Positions 1 through 8,826 of a DNA stretch of 64,000 nt are shown in pieces; the first letter of the stretch is position 1; each line of letters starts with the position of its first letter. The stretch is from Paenibacillus algorifonticola (GTDB taxonomy: Bacteria > Bacillota > Bacilli > Paenibacillales > Paenibacillaceae), in assembly GCF_000971975.1 (NCBI RefSeq), contig NZ_KQ040782.1, positions 1-64,000 of the forward strand, written 5' to 3'. Below the pieces are notes generated by a model. That model saw nothing but the letters and a program-made list of their open reading frames with translations, had not been told where the DNA came from and ran no database searches. A program made the position numbers and the translations under genes.

Positions 1-33
1 TCGACCGCCGCTCGTTTTTTTATTTATTGTACA

Positions 34-85
34 CAAAAAAAGACCCTACAAGATGACCTTTTTTAAAGTATCCATCTTATAGGGT
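34..85 (-). terminator. Intrinsic terminator of the CBS-domain membrane protein gene
   Basis: Arms at 43-55 and 73-85 pair over 12 of 13 positions around an 17-base loop. Read on the minus strand the stem is followed by a run of seven T (plus-strand A at 35-41). It lies just beyond the stop of the minus-strand gene ending at 178. Confidence 0.8.
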
Positions 86-177
86 ACATTTTAGAGGAGA
101 AGGTTCCTTTTTTTATTGGACCGTTCCATGTTGCTGATGTTTTCCACTCCACTCGTCGCTTTATACACGCAGCGCCC

Positions 178-1560
178 TTATGTCCCCGTTCCTTTGCCAT
201 CAACGTCTCCAGCGTCGCCCTTCAAACCCTCTTTCTCCTTGTGTGAAGGATACGCAGCAAGCCGGCTCACGCGAATGCGGGAAATGCGGTAATGATCCGT
301 CTCCTCGATGACGAACTCGAAATGGCCTGCTTCTTTTACACTGTTGCCTTTGCGAGGCAGGTTTTCCAGCTGGGCATACATCCAGCCGCCAATCGTATCA
401 AAGTTGTCACAGCTAATATTCGTGCCGAGGCAGCTGTTTACCTCCTCAATCAGCATCATGCCGCTAATCGAGTGGCTCCCTTCGCCGAGCTGCTCAATCA
501 TCGCCCGTTCCTCGTCAAACTCATCCTGAATTTCACCGACGATTTCCTCCATAATGTCTTCAAGCGTCACGATACCTGAGGTCCCGCCATATTCATCTAT
601 TAAAATCGCAATTTGCGATTTGCTCTCCTGCATTTGTCCAAGCAGCTCCCGAATAAAAATCGACTCCGGCACCGTCAGAATCGGGCGTAAAATTTGGCGG
701 ATATCGGTCAGCGTATGCTGCGCATCCTTCCATAAATCTTTAATATGGACAAAGCCAATAATATCGTCCTTGTCACTTTCACAGACGGGATAACGCGTAT
801 GCATTTCCGCAAGCGCCATCTGTTTATTTTCCACAAGCGATAGCTGGGCGTACAAGCAGATGACCTCCCGGCGGGGAATCATAATTTCTCTCGCATGGGT
901 TTCTGTAAATTTGAAAATATTATCAACAAGCAGCAGCTCCGTATGATGAATGAGTCCGCAACGCTTGCTTTCCTTGAGCAGCAGTCGAATGTCCTGACTG
1001 GAGTACGCATGGACTGAGCCTGCGCCCACCCGGACATCACCATCCTTAACCATCCAGTTGGACAGTACGTCTAGCAGCCGCGCTACCGGATACATCATTT
1101 TATGAAAATAAAACAAGGGTGCAGCCGCGGCCGCAACGACCAGCTCCGCGCGGCGCCCCGCTATGGCCTTCGGAACGAGTCCGCCGCAAACGCTGTGCAG
1201 CACGGCTGCCAGCAGCAAAGCGGCTGCTACAGCGCACACTTCCACCACAACTGGAGCGATGGGGACTCGCCCACTCATTCCATCCAGCCATGAACCGAAG
1301 AACAGGCGGAATGCCGGAATACCCATCCAGCCTATCCCAAGCGAGGCGACTGTTATTCCAAGCTGGCAGGCGGTTAAATAAGTACGAGGCTCGCGAAGCA
1401 TCGCAGCAGAAACAACTGCTCTTTTTGATGAACGGCGCCCGCCATACAGCTTTTGCAGCTGATCGGACCGTAAACGCAGCATGGCCGCCTCCGCCGCCGC
1501 GAAAAAACCGTTAGCCAACAATAACCCTACAAACAACACAAACTGAATCGTTTCACCCAA
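178..1560 (-). CDS. HlyC/CorC (CNNM-type) membrane protein with CBS pair
   Basis: Integral membrane protein of the CNNM/CorC family, proposed to take part in divalent cation (Mg/Co) homeostasis; often annotated as hemolysin. After the N-terminal segment come a DUF21 transmembrane region (LANGFFAAAEAAMLRL motif, then several hydrophobic helices), a CBS pair (IMIPRREVICLYAQ; IAILIDEYGGTSGIVTLED) and a C-terminal CorC_HlyC domain. The frame is open back to an ATG at 1677, but those extra 39 residues (RRIHIITVTENGERW...) look non-coding. I chose the TTG at 1560, directly before the first membrane helix; its ribosome binding site is weak, so the start is uncertain. The gene stands alone, with a terminator after it and the copCD pair diverging from it. 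Confidence 0.85.
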   Translation of the reverse strand: MGETIQFVLFVGLLLANGFFAAAEAAMLRLRSDQLQKLYGGRRSSKRAVVSAAMLREPRTYLTACQLGITVASLGIGWMGIPAFRLFFGSWLDGMSGRVPIAPVVVEVCAVAAALLLAAVLHSVCGGLVPKAIAGRRAELVVAAAAAPLFYFHKMMYPVARLLDVLSNWMVKDGDVRVGAGSVHAYSSQDIRLLLKESKRCGLIHHTELLLVDNIFKFTETHAREIMIPRREVICLYAQLSLVENKQMALAEMHTRYPVCESDKDDIIGFVHIKDLWKDAQHTLTDIRQILRPILTVPESIFIRELLGQMQESKSQIAILIDEYGGTSGIVTLEDIMEEIVGEIQDEFDEERAMIEQLGEGSHSISGMMLIEEVNSCLGTNISCDNFDTIGGWMYAQLENLPRKGNSVKEAGHFEFVIEETDHYRISRIRVSRLAAYPSHKEKEGLKGDAGDVDGKGTGT

Positions 1561-1750
1561 TGCGGCTTCGCCTGCCCTGCCCCAGAAAGTGCTCCGGTGA
1601 CGGTAGGCGCACCCCCTCGTCCATCTCTCGCCGTTTTCAGTGACGGTAATTATGTGTATTCGACGTAGTCCGTACATTATTCAGCATAGACCTAGCGTTT
1701 TTTTGCAAAAGTTCATAAAGTCGCCTATAATTTGCCGCAAGGCAGGCCGT

Positions 1751-1777
1751 TTGTCACACCCCAATATCTGATATAAT
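1751..1777 (+). promoter_or_regulatory. Candidate sigma-A promoter for copCD
   Basis: TTGTCA at 1751-1756 and TATAAT at 1772-1777, separated by 15 bases, which is shorter than the ideal 17. The start codon of the CopC gene follows about 50 bases later with an AAGGAGG ribosome binding site. Confidence 0.45.
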
Positions 1778-1829
1778 GCTAACATCTTGCTTCAACACAC
1801 TTAAGCTTTAGCTTATAAGGAGGAACAAC

Positions 1830-2432
1830 ATGAAACGTATCATTCTAATTATGCTGGCTGTTATTTGGCTGGTTCCCGGTGCAGCTTTTGCCCATTCCAA
1901 AATCGAGCAATCCACACCTGCCGTAGACGAGACGGTAACCGCATCACCTTCTCAAATTACCCTTTCCTTCAATACTGACATTGAGAAGCTCAGCACGTTT
2001 AAGCTTTTGAACGCCGCTGGCGAGCAAATCGCCACCGATGAGGTCACTGTAGACGGAAAAACGATGAGCGGTGCGGTTCCAACGGCGCTGGAGAACGGGA
2101 TATACACGTTAAAATGGGCGATTATCGGCGCTGACGGTCATGCGATTGAAGGCGACTACAGCTTCACTGTCAATGCGCCGGAAACTGCTGCAACCGAACA
2201 GCCTGCATCAGCATCCCCTTCACTTGAAAGCTCTTCAACACCTGATGCGACGGCTACCGAGTCACCCGCACTAGAAACAGCAAGCCCTGCGGCAAGCGCT
2301 TCGCCAACAGCAGACACTGCCACCCAAACGGAGGGAAAAGACAGCAGCTCAACAACGAGCGTTATCATTATTGTCGTCGTCATTCTGCTCATTGCCGTTA
2401 TCGCTGCCGCTGCGAGAAAACGTAAAAAATGA
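1830..2432 (+). CDS. copC: CopC-domain copper-binding protein, membrane anchored
   Basis: Extracytoplasmic copper-binding protein thought to hand copper to, or take it from, the partner CopD. The signal peptide ends in AFA just before His22, so the mature chain begins with the histidine that binds Cu(II) in CopC proteins. The CopC beta-sandwich follows (residues 22-115), including the conserved DGHAIEGDYSF segment. A Ser/Thr/Ala/Pro-rich linker (about 118-172) leads to a C-terminal transmembrane helix and an Arg/Lys stop-transfer tail, so the protein is anchored at both processing and membrane level. AAGGAGG precedes the ATG. The stop overlaps the next start (ATGA), so it is coupled to the CopD gene. 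In Bacillus the two domains are fused in YcnJ; here they are separate. Confidence 0.85.
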   Translation: MKRIILIMLAVIWLVPGAAFAHSKIEQSTPAVDETVTASPSQITLSFNTDIEKLSTFKLLNAAGEQIATDEVTVDGKTMSGAVPTALENGIYTLKWAIIGADGHAIEGDYSFTVNAPETAATEQPASASPSLESSSTPDATATESPALETASPAASASPTADTATQTEGKDSSSTTSVIIIVVVILLIAVIAAAARKRKK

Positions 2433-3514
2433 TTTATTTGAGCGAGACGCTTCTGTATGTATGCTTTGCGTTGTTAATGGGCGCATTTACTTTGCGTCTC
2501 GTGCCGGAGGGCAAGCGTCCACAGGTTGTTGTCCCTGATCGCTTACTGCTTGCCTGCGCGCTCGCTATCCCTGTGCTTTCGTTTGTTCCGCTTGATCAAA
2601 CGGCACGTACTTTCGCCGCCGATTTCGAACTAAGCTATGGGCAAATGATGAAAAGCCTGCTGCTCGATGCCGTAGCAGGCAAAGCCTTCATTTGGACGCT
2701 GCTTAGCGCCCTCGGCTTGTCCGTCCTGCTCGGAATGAAGTCCTTCCGGCAGGACCGCCATATGCCGAAGGTTGGGCTGTTCATAACCTTGCTGCTTGCC
2801 GTATGGCTCGGTTATGCCAGCCACGCCTCGTCGCTGTATGGGTTGAAAGGGACCGTTATTCATAGCGCCCACTTTATAGCCGTCACCATTTGGCTCGGCA
2901 TTGTCATTACGACCAGTTGGTTCTCGAAGGACGAGAGCCATTGGGAGCCGTTTTTATCATGGTTTTCAACGCTTGCCTTCGGCTGTTTTTTCGTAACCAT
3001 TACAGCGGGCATTACGCTGATGACCTTTACGACGCCAGAATACGTTAACGCCTGGATGCTGCCTTACGGGCAAATGCTGTTGATCAAGCATTTACTGCTG
3101 CTGCCGCTGCTGCTGCTTGCGTATACGAACGGCTTTGGCTACAAAAACAAGCTCAAGCAAAATGCTGCTTTCCGTCCGCTCCCTTGGTTTAAGGCAGAAA
3201 GCATCGTCGCATTGCTGATTTTTATCGCCACAAGCGTGCTAGGCCAGCAGGCTCCGCCGCATGAGGTGAAGGAGACGCTGCAAACAACAGCACCTTCTTC
3301 TCTGTTCACAACGATTTATAAAGGCAGCTTCAGCCCTGATATTACGCTTCATTTTTCACTTGGGCTTGATAGCTGGCTGCTGCTTGCATCAGCTGTTGTT
3401 ATGATTGTCGGCTTTTTCCGGATGTACCGCAGCGAACAGCTGCTGCCTGCTTTTGCGATGGGGCTGCTGGCTGCTGCTTTTAGCTACGGCGCACTCATGT
3501 TTGCGATTGCCTGA
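2429..3514 (+). CDS. copD: CopD-family copper transport membrane protein
   Basis: Polytopic membrane protein of the CopD family, expected to work with the upstream CopC protein in copper uptake. About eight to nine hydrophobic helices are visible across 361 residues. The IHSAHFIAVTIWLGIVI segment (about residue 140) and MLLIKHLLLLPLLL (about 213) carry histidines typical of the CopD domain. The start overlaps the copC stop by four bases, which points to translational coupling and a two-gene operon. A bidirectional terminator follows. The family assignment is firm; the direction of copper transport is not shown by the sequence. Confidence 0.85.
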   Translation: MIYLSETLLYVCFALLMGAFTLRLVPEGKRPQVVVPDRLLLACALAIPVLSFVPLDQTARTFAADFELSYGQMMKSLLLDAVAGKAFIWTLLSALGLSVLLGMKSFRQDRHMPKVGLFITLLLAVWLGYASHASSLYGLKGTVIHSAHFIAVTIWLGIVITTSWFSKDESHWEPFLSWFSTLAFGCFFVTITAGITLMTFTTPEYVNAWMLPYGQMLLIKHLLLLPLLLLAYTNGFGYKNKLKQNAAFRPLPWFKAESIVALLIFIATSVLGQQAPPHEVKETLQTTAPSSLFTTIYKGSFSPDITLHFSLGLDSWLLLASAVVMIVGFFRMYRSEQLLPAFAMGLLAAAFSYGALMFAIA

Positions 3515-3551
3515 AGCATTGGATTGGAGAAGCACTTATCATTTTTATAGC

Positions 3552-3602
3552 AAAAAAAGCAAGGACGCTGGCGGCATTAGCCTAGGCTTCCTTGCTTTTT
3601 TA
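3552..3602. terminator. Bidirectional terminator between copD and the FAH-family gene
   Basis: An A-run, a stem (AGCAAGGA pairing with TCCTTGCT, about 20-base loop), then a T-run. It has U-tracts in both directions and sits between two convergent genes. Confidence 0.8.
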
Positions 3603-3669
3603 TTGCATTCATTATTGCTTTATTGAAATCAGGATTGAATTTATGAATATATGGAGTGCCATGCTGCAA

Positions 3670-4575
3670 TTATTGTTCCCGAACCATAAGACTCGTCAAG
3701 CTGCCGAGCTTTTCAATTTCGATTGTAACGCGGTCGCCTGCCTTGAGGAAGCTTTGCTTGTCCACCGGATAACCGAGCATGACGCCTTCAGGCGTACCCG
3801 TCAAGATGACATCGCCCGGCGACAGCGTCATATGGTGCGAAACATAGCTGACGATTTCCTTGCAGCTGAAAATCATATCGCTCGTGTTCGAGTGCTGGCG
3901 CACCTCGCCGTTTACGATACATTTCATGTCCAGCTCATTCGGATTTCCGACCTCGTCCGCTGTTACGAGATAAGGACCGAGCGGCGCAAATTTGTCGCAG
4001 GTTTTGCCAAGCAGCCACTGGCCTGTCCGCATTTGCAAATCGCGAGCCGACAAATCATTGGCAGCGCAATAGCCGAATACGTAGCTGAGCGCTTCCTCCT
4101 CCGTCACATGCTTCGCTTCTTTGCCGATGACAATCGCTAGCTCAGCCTCGTAATCTACCTTCTCGGAGGCAATGGGAAGCGGCACCGCTTCTCCATGGGC
4201 AGCCAGCGTATTGCTGAATTTGCTGAACAAAATCGGCACCTCGGGAATAGCCGCATTGGACTCCTCCGCATGCTTGCGGTAATTCAGGCCTATGCAAAGG
4301 ATTTTCCCAGGGCTTGTCACACAGGGAGCAAACGTCAGCTCCGCTTCATCGAGAAACACCGGGCCCAGCTCAGCCGCACGGCTTATCGCTTCGTCCGCCA
4401 GACGGTGAAGGGCTTCAACGGCCTCCTCCCCGCCTTCAATGACCTGATGAATATTTTGAGGTACGGATGCACTGCCTTTACAAGCTACGCTGGCTGCCGC
4501 CACATCGAGAATGCCTTGCTCCGTCTTTACTCCCAAACGCTCTGCACCTTGCTCCGTAAATGTTAACAGCTTCAT
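3670..4575 (-). CDS. Fumarylacetoacetate hydrolase family protein
   Basis: Enzyme of the FAH superfamily, which hydrolyses, decarboxylates or isomerises beta-keto acid-like substrates with a divalent metal. The family core is clear: CIGLNYRKHAEE (about 98-109), the metal-binding EAELAIVIGKEA, ANDLSARDLQ, and the C-terminal LTGTPEGVMLG. Length (301 residues) fits the single-domain members related to 2-hydroxyhepta-2,4-diene-1,7-dioate isomerase and acylpyruvate hydrolase. AAAGGAGC lies ten bases before the ATG. It is a single gene with a terminator shared with copD; the neighbours do not tell the substrate. Confidence 0.88.
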   Translation of the reverse strand: MKLLTFTEQGAERLGVKTEQGILDVAAASVACKGSASVPQNIHQVIEGGEEAVEALHRLADEAISRAAELGPVFLDEAELTFAPCVTSPGKILCIGLNYRKHAEESNAAIPEVPILFSKFSNTLAAHGEAVPLPIASEKVDYEAELAIVIGKEAKHVTEEEALSYVFGYCAANDLSARDLQMRTGQWLLGKTCDKFAPLGPYLVTADEVGNPNELDMKCIVNGEVRQHSNTSDMIFSCKEIVSYVSHHMTLSPGDVILTGTPEGVMLGYPVDKQSFLKAGDRVTIEIEKLGSLTSLMVREQ

Positions 4576-4712
4576 AGGTTTATACAGCTCCTTTGTTTGG
4601 TGTTATTTTGCGGGATCCGGGTCGGCGGCCCAGAAAAAGGTTTCTGCCGTGTCAGCTTGGTCGCACCCGTGTAAAGTGTAGACCTCATCCCCACGATCCG
4701 TCTGCTTCGTTC

Positions 4713-5153
4713 CTATTCCTTCGCGCAGATCGTGCTTGGCCTGCCTAAATCGGAGCCAAACGCATCCATTCCATTGTCAAAGGTATATAGGATCGCATCC
4801 CCATTATAAACTAACTCATAAAAAATAGGATCGCCTTCTATCGTATACTCCGTAAGCCGAACCTTGCCCGACTGCTTAAGCGCTATATTTTCTATAAAAG
4901 CGTCCCATTTGTCCAAATTGTAATAACGTCCATGAACATTTACAACGTCTCCATTGTCAGCCGCCTGCTCCGCTAGATAAGGCTCTTCGACCTTTGGAAA
5001 CACACTTTCCAAAGCTCCGGTCGTTTCCGTTATAGCTGCTGGGTCCGCTTCCTTTACGATTGGTGCAGGTTCCGAAACTGGCGAGTGCCCTGATTGAACC
5101 TGATTGTTGCTGCTGCAGCCTGCAAGCAAAACTAAACTTGCGTATTTCAACAT
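4713..5153 (-). CDS. Small lipoprotein of unknown function
   Basis: Predicted surface lipoprotein of 146 residues. The start at 5153 is chosen because GGAGGT lies eight bases upstream and a short lipoprotein signal follows (MLKYASLVLLAGC, lipobox LAGC). The mature part has a Ser/Gln/Pro/Glu-rich linker, then a globular region with VNVHGRYYNLDKWDAFIENI and a pattern of short beta strands. I do not recognise a family. It lies 68 bases downstream of the rarA fragment on the same strand, so it was probably the original downstream neighbour of rarA. Confidence 0.65.
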   Translation of the reverse strand: MLKYASLVLLAGCSSNNQVQSGHSPVSEPAPIVKEADPAAITETTGALESVFPKVEEPYLAEQAADNGDVVNVHGRYYNLDKWDAFIENIALKQSGKVRLTEYTIEGDPIFYELVYNGDAILYTFDNGMDAFGSDLGRPSTICAKE

Positions 5154-5220
5154 CAGGCCCACCTCCTGCCCTTCAGACGAAGGCTTGCATAAGAAGGTTG
5201 CCATCCTGTCCCTCAAACGG

Positions 5221-6194
5221 CTATTTCTTCCCTTTCGCACGTTTCCGCAGCTCTTGGTTTTGCCGGATTTTATCCTCCATGCCCTGCTCGGTTGCTTGGT
5301 AAAAGCTCATATCCCGCAGCTTGTCCGGCAAATATTGCTGCTGCACATAGTGCCCCGGATAATCATGCGGGTATTTGTAGCCTTCATGACCAAGCTGCGC
5401 CGAGCCTTTATAATGGGTATCGCGCAAATGCAGCGGCACTTCGGCTGCGCCAAGCCCCTCCATTATCATCATCGCCTTGCCGATGGCCAGCGCCGTCGCA
5501 TTTGATTTTGGGCTTTCTACCGCGAACAAAATCGCTTGAGACACATTGTATTTCGCCTCCGGCCAGCCGATTTTGTGGTAGGCGTCCATCGCCGTCACCG
5601 CCTGCACCATTGCTTGCGGATTCGCAAGTCCAATGTCCTCGCTGCAGGCGACGATCAGCCGGCGGATAAACGTCATCGGGTCCATGCCAAGCTTCTCCAC
5701 CGCGTACAAAAACCAGAACAGCGCCGCATCGCTGGAGCCGCGAACGCTTTTATGAAACGCAGACAGCACATCGTATTGCGTCGATTGATCCGCTTTGACC
5801 GAGCGATTGCGAATCGATTCCTGCGCGACCTCCAGCGTAATATGTACCGAGCCGTCTGGCTCAGAAGGCGTCGTCACCGCGGCCAGCTCCAGCGCGTTTA
5901 AAGCGCGGCGAATGTCGCCGCCTGCCATATTCGCGATATGCGCCAGCGCCTCCTCGTCGCAGTGCAGCTCCATAGAGCCCAGCCCGCGGCCTTTATCCGC
6001 TAGCGCCCGCTTCATGGACTCCAGCGCATGCTGCGGGCCAAGCGGCTCCAATTGAAACAGCGTCGAGCGCGACAGAAGCGCCCCATTTACATGGTGGAAC
6101 GGATTTTCCGTCGTCGCGCCAATAAAAATAATGATCCCCTGCTCAACCGCTGGCAGCAGCGCATCCTGCCTTGCGGTGTTGAAGCGATGCACCT
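5221..6194 (-). pseudogene. rarA: Truncated second copy of rarA (3' part only)
   Basis: This 974-base segment matches 8827-9800 base for base in length, without gaps, and covers the C-terminal three quarters of RarA from [13 protein letters not shown] to the KRAKGKK end. Everything before that, including the Walker A and Walker B motifs, is missing. The frame runs on upstream into an unrelated N-terminus ([14 protein letters not shown]), so a 337-residue product could in theory be made, but it could not bind or hydrolyse ATP. By eye about 25-30 bases differ from the intact copy, most of them silent, with a dense patch near 5455-5545. The homology starts exactly at the stop codon and ends in mid-gene. 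Confidence 0.85.
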
Positions 6195-6343
6195 GTCTAA
6201 TTCTGTTTACAATAATAAGTACACTCATAATCATTTTAGCTCAATAAAAAAACCAACATTCCACATTTTACGGAACATTGGCTCTTCAAATTTTGGTTCT
6301 TTCAAGCGTACTTACAGACATTTTCGATACAAATCATATATCC

Positions 6344-6660
6344 CTAATTCTCTTGTGAGAAATCAACCGTTATACCGTCTGCATTGCGTGGCTTTATTAA
6401 ATATTTTCCATGGTCACAGTTTACGAAATCAATATCACCGTATAGCTTATCTTTACTATGACTACATAGCTATAATGGTTCTAACGACATTAACTCATAC
6501 AAGATGAAATGTAACCATACGTAAACCACCAACTCAATTACTGCATCTAACGCATCTTGAATGTTTTAGGTCCAAATGTTTCTTCATCATTAGCGGTTGC
6601 CGCATTAAGTGAGAGCAGTGACTCAATTGAAGTGCTGTGATTCGCGAAATCTATTTACAT
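6344..6660 (-). pseudogene. Decayed gene remnant in an AT-rich insert
   Basis: No intact frame covers this stretch, but joined minus-strand frames read like protein. The segment ending near 6556 reads SIESLLSLNAATANDEETF. After a frame change it continues DALDAVIELVVYVWL and ELMSLEPL, meets an in-frame TAG, then KLYGDIDFVNCDHGKYLIK and a final DGITVDFSQEN before TAG at 6344. No start codon is visible at the upstream end. I do not recognise the family. At least one frameshift and one nonsense codon mark it as a relic. Confidence 0.4.
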
Positions 6661-6697
6661 AGGAAAATATGGGTTCATGAATTCGCCGTGGGCTAAA

Positions 6698-7123
6698 TCA
6701 TAACTTTGCTTTCCCACTGCCTAAACGCTTTTTTAAATACAGTGAAATAAAAAAATGAATGATGGATAGTGATGAGCACACAATAGAAATGGCTATATTC
6801 AAAAAGATACTCGAATAACTAGTAATAAAAGATATGACCACTATATTCAGGATATAAAGTATAATCGCTAATGGAGCTATTGCCCCTGCTTTTTTCACTA
6901 TTAATAGCAATAGTTGTACGAGTATAGAATGAAACATAAGAAAAAAACCAGGTAAAAAAAACAATATGGTTGTAATATCAGTAAAAAGCACAAACTCATT
7001 TTCATTGTAATTCGGGTAATAAGATACCATCCATACAGATACTAAAAAAGAAACAAACAACCAAATATAATAAATTTTAATCACCTCAAAATAATAATAA
7101 ACTAAAGAAAAAAGAACAGTCAA
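6698..7123 (-). CDS. Hypothetical four-helix membrane protein
   Basis: A frame of up to 141 residues made almost wholly of hydrophobic segments (about four transmembrane helices) with a basic tail (LKKRLGSGKAKL). No family is recognised. Base composition is much more AT-rich than the housekeeping genes, and the gene lies between a rarA fragment and an insertion sequence, so it probably arrived with foreign DNA. The start is unsettled; there is no strong ribosome binding site for the first ATG and a later start is possible. Confidence 0.45.
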   Translation of the reverse strand: MTVLFSLVYYYFEVIKIYYIWLFVSFLVSVWMVSYYPNYNENEFVLFTDITTILFFLPGFFLMFHSILVQLLLLIVKKAGAIAPLAIILYILNIVVISFITSYSSIFLNIAISIVCSSLSIIHFFISLYLKKRLGSGKAKL

Positions 7124-7245
7124 ATAAGACTGTCCAGGCTGTCGAGAAAGTCTCGACAGCCCTCTTTATAAGTATTTGGTTTAACACGACACCGCGTTAC
7201 TATAATATAATCATAGTAACTTATACGAACGGAAGGTGTCGTCCC

Positions 7246-7818
7246 ATGCTGCGTTCTAATCAAGAAAAACAACAAAGTTACGAGTTCGTTTCCATTGAAG
7301 ATCTAGTGCCTGCTGATCATATGCTTCGCAAGATCGACAAATACATCGATTTTACCTTTATTGATGAAAAGGTTCGGCATCTGTATGCACAAGACAATGG
7401 GCGTCCAGCCATTGATCCGCTTGTTCTTTTCAAGATGATCTTTCTGGGCTATTTCTACGGCATTCGTTCCGAACGTCAGCTTGAACGCGAAGTGCAAACG
7501 AATCTCGCGTATCGCTGGTTTCTAGGTCTGGGATTAACGGATCGCGTGCCGGACCACACGACGATCAGTTGGAACCGGCGTACACGATTTAAAGATACTT
7601 CCGTTTTTCAAGACATCTTTGATGAGATTGTGCTGCAAGCCATAACGCATCGCATGGTCGGCGGCCGTGTACTGGTTTCGGATTCGACCCACGTCAAAGC
7701 GAATGCGAGCAAAAACAAATACACGAAAGTACAAGTGCAGCAAAACACAAGAGATTATCTGGATGAGTTAAATGCTGCCGTTGAAACCGATCGCAAAACA
7801 CAAGGAAAAAAGCGCTAA
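7246..7818 (+). CDS. IS1182-type transposase, N-terminal part
   Basis: N-terminal half of the transposase: the DUF772-like domain (ADHMLRKIDKYIDF, PAIDPLVLFKMIFLGY, ERQLEREVQTNLAYRWF) followed by the first catalytic-domain strand with the aspartate of VSDSTHVKANA. GGAAGG precedes the ATG. The frame closes at TAA 7816-7818 while the rest of the protein continues in the -1 frame. The heptamer A AAA AAG at 7806-7812 is in the correct phase for -1 slippage and would join the two parts as GKK-ALKPREEV. A one-base deletion in a once continuous gene explains it equally well. Confidence 0.8.
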   Translation: MLRSNQEKQQSYEFVSIEDLVPADHMLRKIDKYIDFTFIDEKVRHLYAQDNGRPAIDPLVLFKMIFLGYFYGIRSERQLEREVQTNLAYRWFLGLGLTDRVPDHTTISWNRRTRFKDTSVFQDIFDEIVLQAITHRMVGGRVLVSDSTHVKANASKNKYTKVQVQQNTRDYLDELNAAVETDRKTQGKKR

Positions 7819-7832
7819 AACCACGAGAGGAG

Positions 7833-8600
7833 GTGAACGAGGACAAGGAAGTGAAGGTGAGCACAACGGATCTAGACAGCGGATATATGTATCGCGAAGG
7901 CAAGCCAGAAGGCTTCTTTTATCTGGATCATCGTACCGTCGATGTAAAGTACAACCTCATTACCGATGTTTTCGTAACCGCAGGGAATGTCCATGATTCT
8001 GTCCCGTACCTCTCTCGATTAGATCGTCAGCGTAAACGTTTTGGTTTTGCAGTAGAAGCGGTGGCTTTAGATTCAGGCTACCTGACAACACCGATTTGCA
8101 AAGGACGGGAAGAACGTAAAATCTTTGGTGTCATCGCCCATCGCAGATTTCATCCCACGCAAGGGTTGTACCCGAAATGGAAATTCACGTATGAGGCAGA
8201 GCGAAACGTGTACCGATGTCCCGAGCAGCAGGAACTGGTGTACCGCACGACGGATCGTCACGGGTACCGACATTATGCTTCGGATCCAAAGCAGTGTGCC
8301 GCTTGCCCCGTGCTGGAAAAGTGTACGCGATCTCGCAATAAGAAAAAGATCGTCACCCGCCACATCTGGGAAGACAGTAAGGAGCAAGTGCGCTTAAACC
8401 GCCTCAGCAAGTCAGGCAAAAGATTGTACCGAAAACGAAAAGAGACGATTGAGCGAAGCTTCGCGGATGCTAAACAGTTCCATGGGTTTCGCTATTGCCG
8501 GTTGCGGGGGCTGCGCAATGCAACGGAGCAAGCGCTGATGACCACGGTCGTGCAGAACATGAAGAAGATCGCCCTCCACTTGGAAAGGAGGGCTACATAG
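7833..8600 (+). CDS. IS1182-type transposase, C-terminal part
   Basis: C-terminal half of the DDE transposase: LITDVFVTAGNVHD and AVALDSGYLTTP carry the second catalytic aspartate region, a four-cysteine cluster follows (DPKQCAACPVLEKCT), and KRKETIERSFADAKQFHGF contains the final glutamate. It can start only from a GTG at 7833 with no properly spaced ribosome binding site, so independent translation is unlikely. It is best read as the second part of a frameshifted or broken transposase. Confidence 0.75.
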   Translation: MNEDKEVKVSTTDLDSGYMYREGKPEGFFYLDHRTVDVKYNLITDVFVTAGNVHDSVPYLSRLDRQRKRFGFAVEAVALDSGYLTTPICKGREERKIFGVIAHRRFHPTQGLYPKWKFTYEAERNVYRCPEQQELVYRTTDRHGYRHYASDPKQCAACPVLEKCTRSRNKKKIVTRHIWEDSKEQVRLNRLSKSGKRLYRKRKETIERSFADAKQFHGFRYCRLRGLRNATEQALMTTVVQNMKKIALHLERRAT

Positions 8601-8693
8601 GGAGTTCCCCTTCCTTTAATCTTCATTTAGATCCCCAAAACAAAGAGAAACCCCATCGCCTTGAGACAAGACGCAGGGTTTCTCGACAATCTG

Positions 8694-8726
8694 AAGATTC
8701 TACTGTTTATGTAGAATCTTTTTTCT
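8694..8726 (+). terminator. Hairpin with T-run just outside the insertion sequence
   Basis: AGATTCTAC pairs with GTAGAATCT around a seven-base loop and is followed by six T. It starts immediately after the right inverted repeat of the insertion sequence and would stop rightward transcription leaving the transposase. Confidence 0.6.
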
Positions 8727-8826
8727 AATTTAAATAATTATGCTTTCAACTTGTACTCCCTGTAATAATCTACTTTGTTTACTCAAATTAAATCGCAAAA
8801 TTAAGTTTTTCCTTGTTGCCGCTCCC

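Larger units (their letters stand above)
7135..8693 (+). mobile_element. IS1182-family insertion sequence
   Basis: The ends carry imperfect inverted repeats: left 7135-7149 and right 8679-8693 match at 13 of 15 positions (core TGTCGAGAAA). The interior holds a DDE transposase in two overlapping frames. A perfect 8-base inverted repeat (7196-7203 / 7213-7220, GTTACTAT) overlaps the likely transposase promoter. I could not find a convincing target-site duplication, which suggests that recombination has altered the flanks or that the true ends differ by a few bases. Confidence 0.75.

Noticed and set aside
1561..1677. GC-rich upstream part of the CBS-domain gene as a metal riboswitch or as coding sequence
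   Set aside because: I could not match it to any riboswitch consensus I know, and its translation does not look like the start of this family; left undecided.
6195..6300. Short imperfect hairpin (ACATTCC / GGAACAT) next to the rarA breakpoint as an attachment site
   Set aside because: No matching repeat is present at the other end of the insert and no integrase gene is seen.
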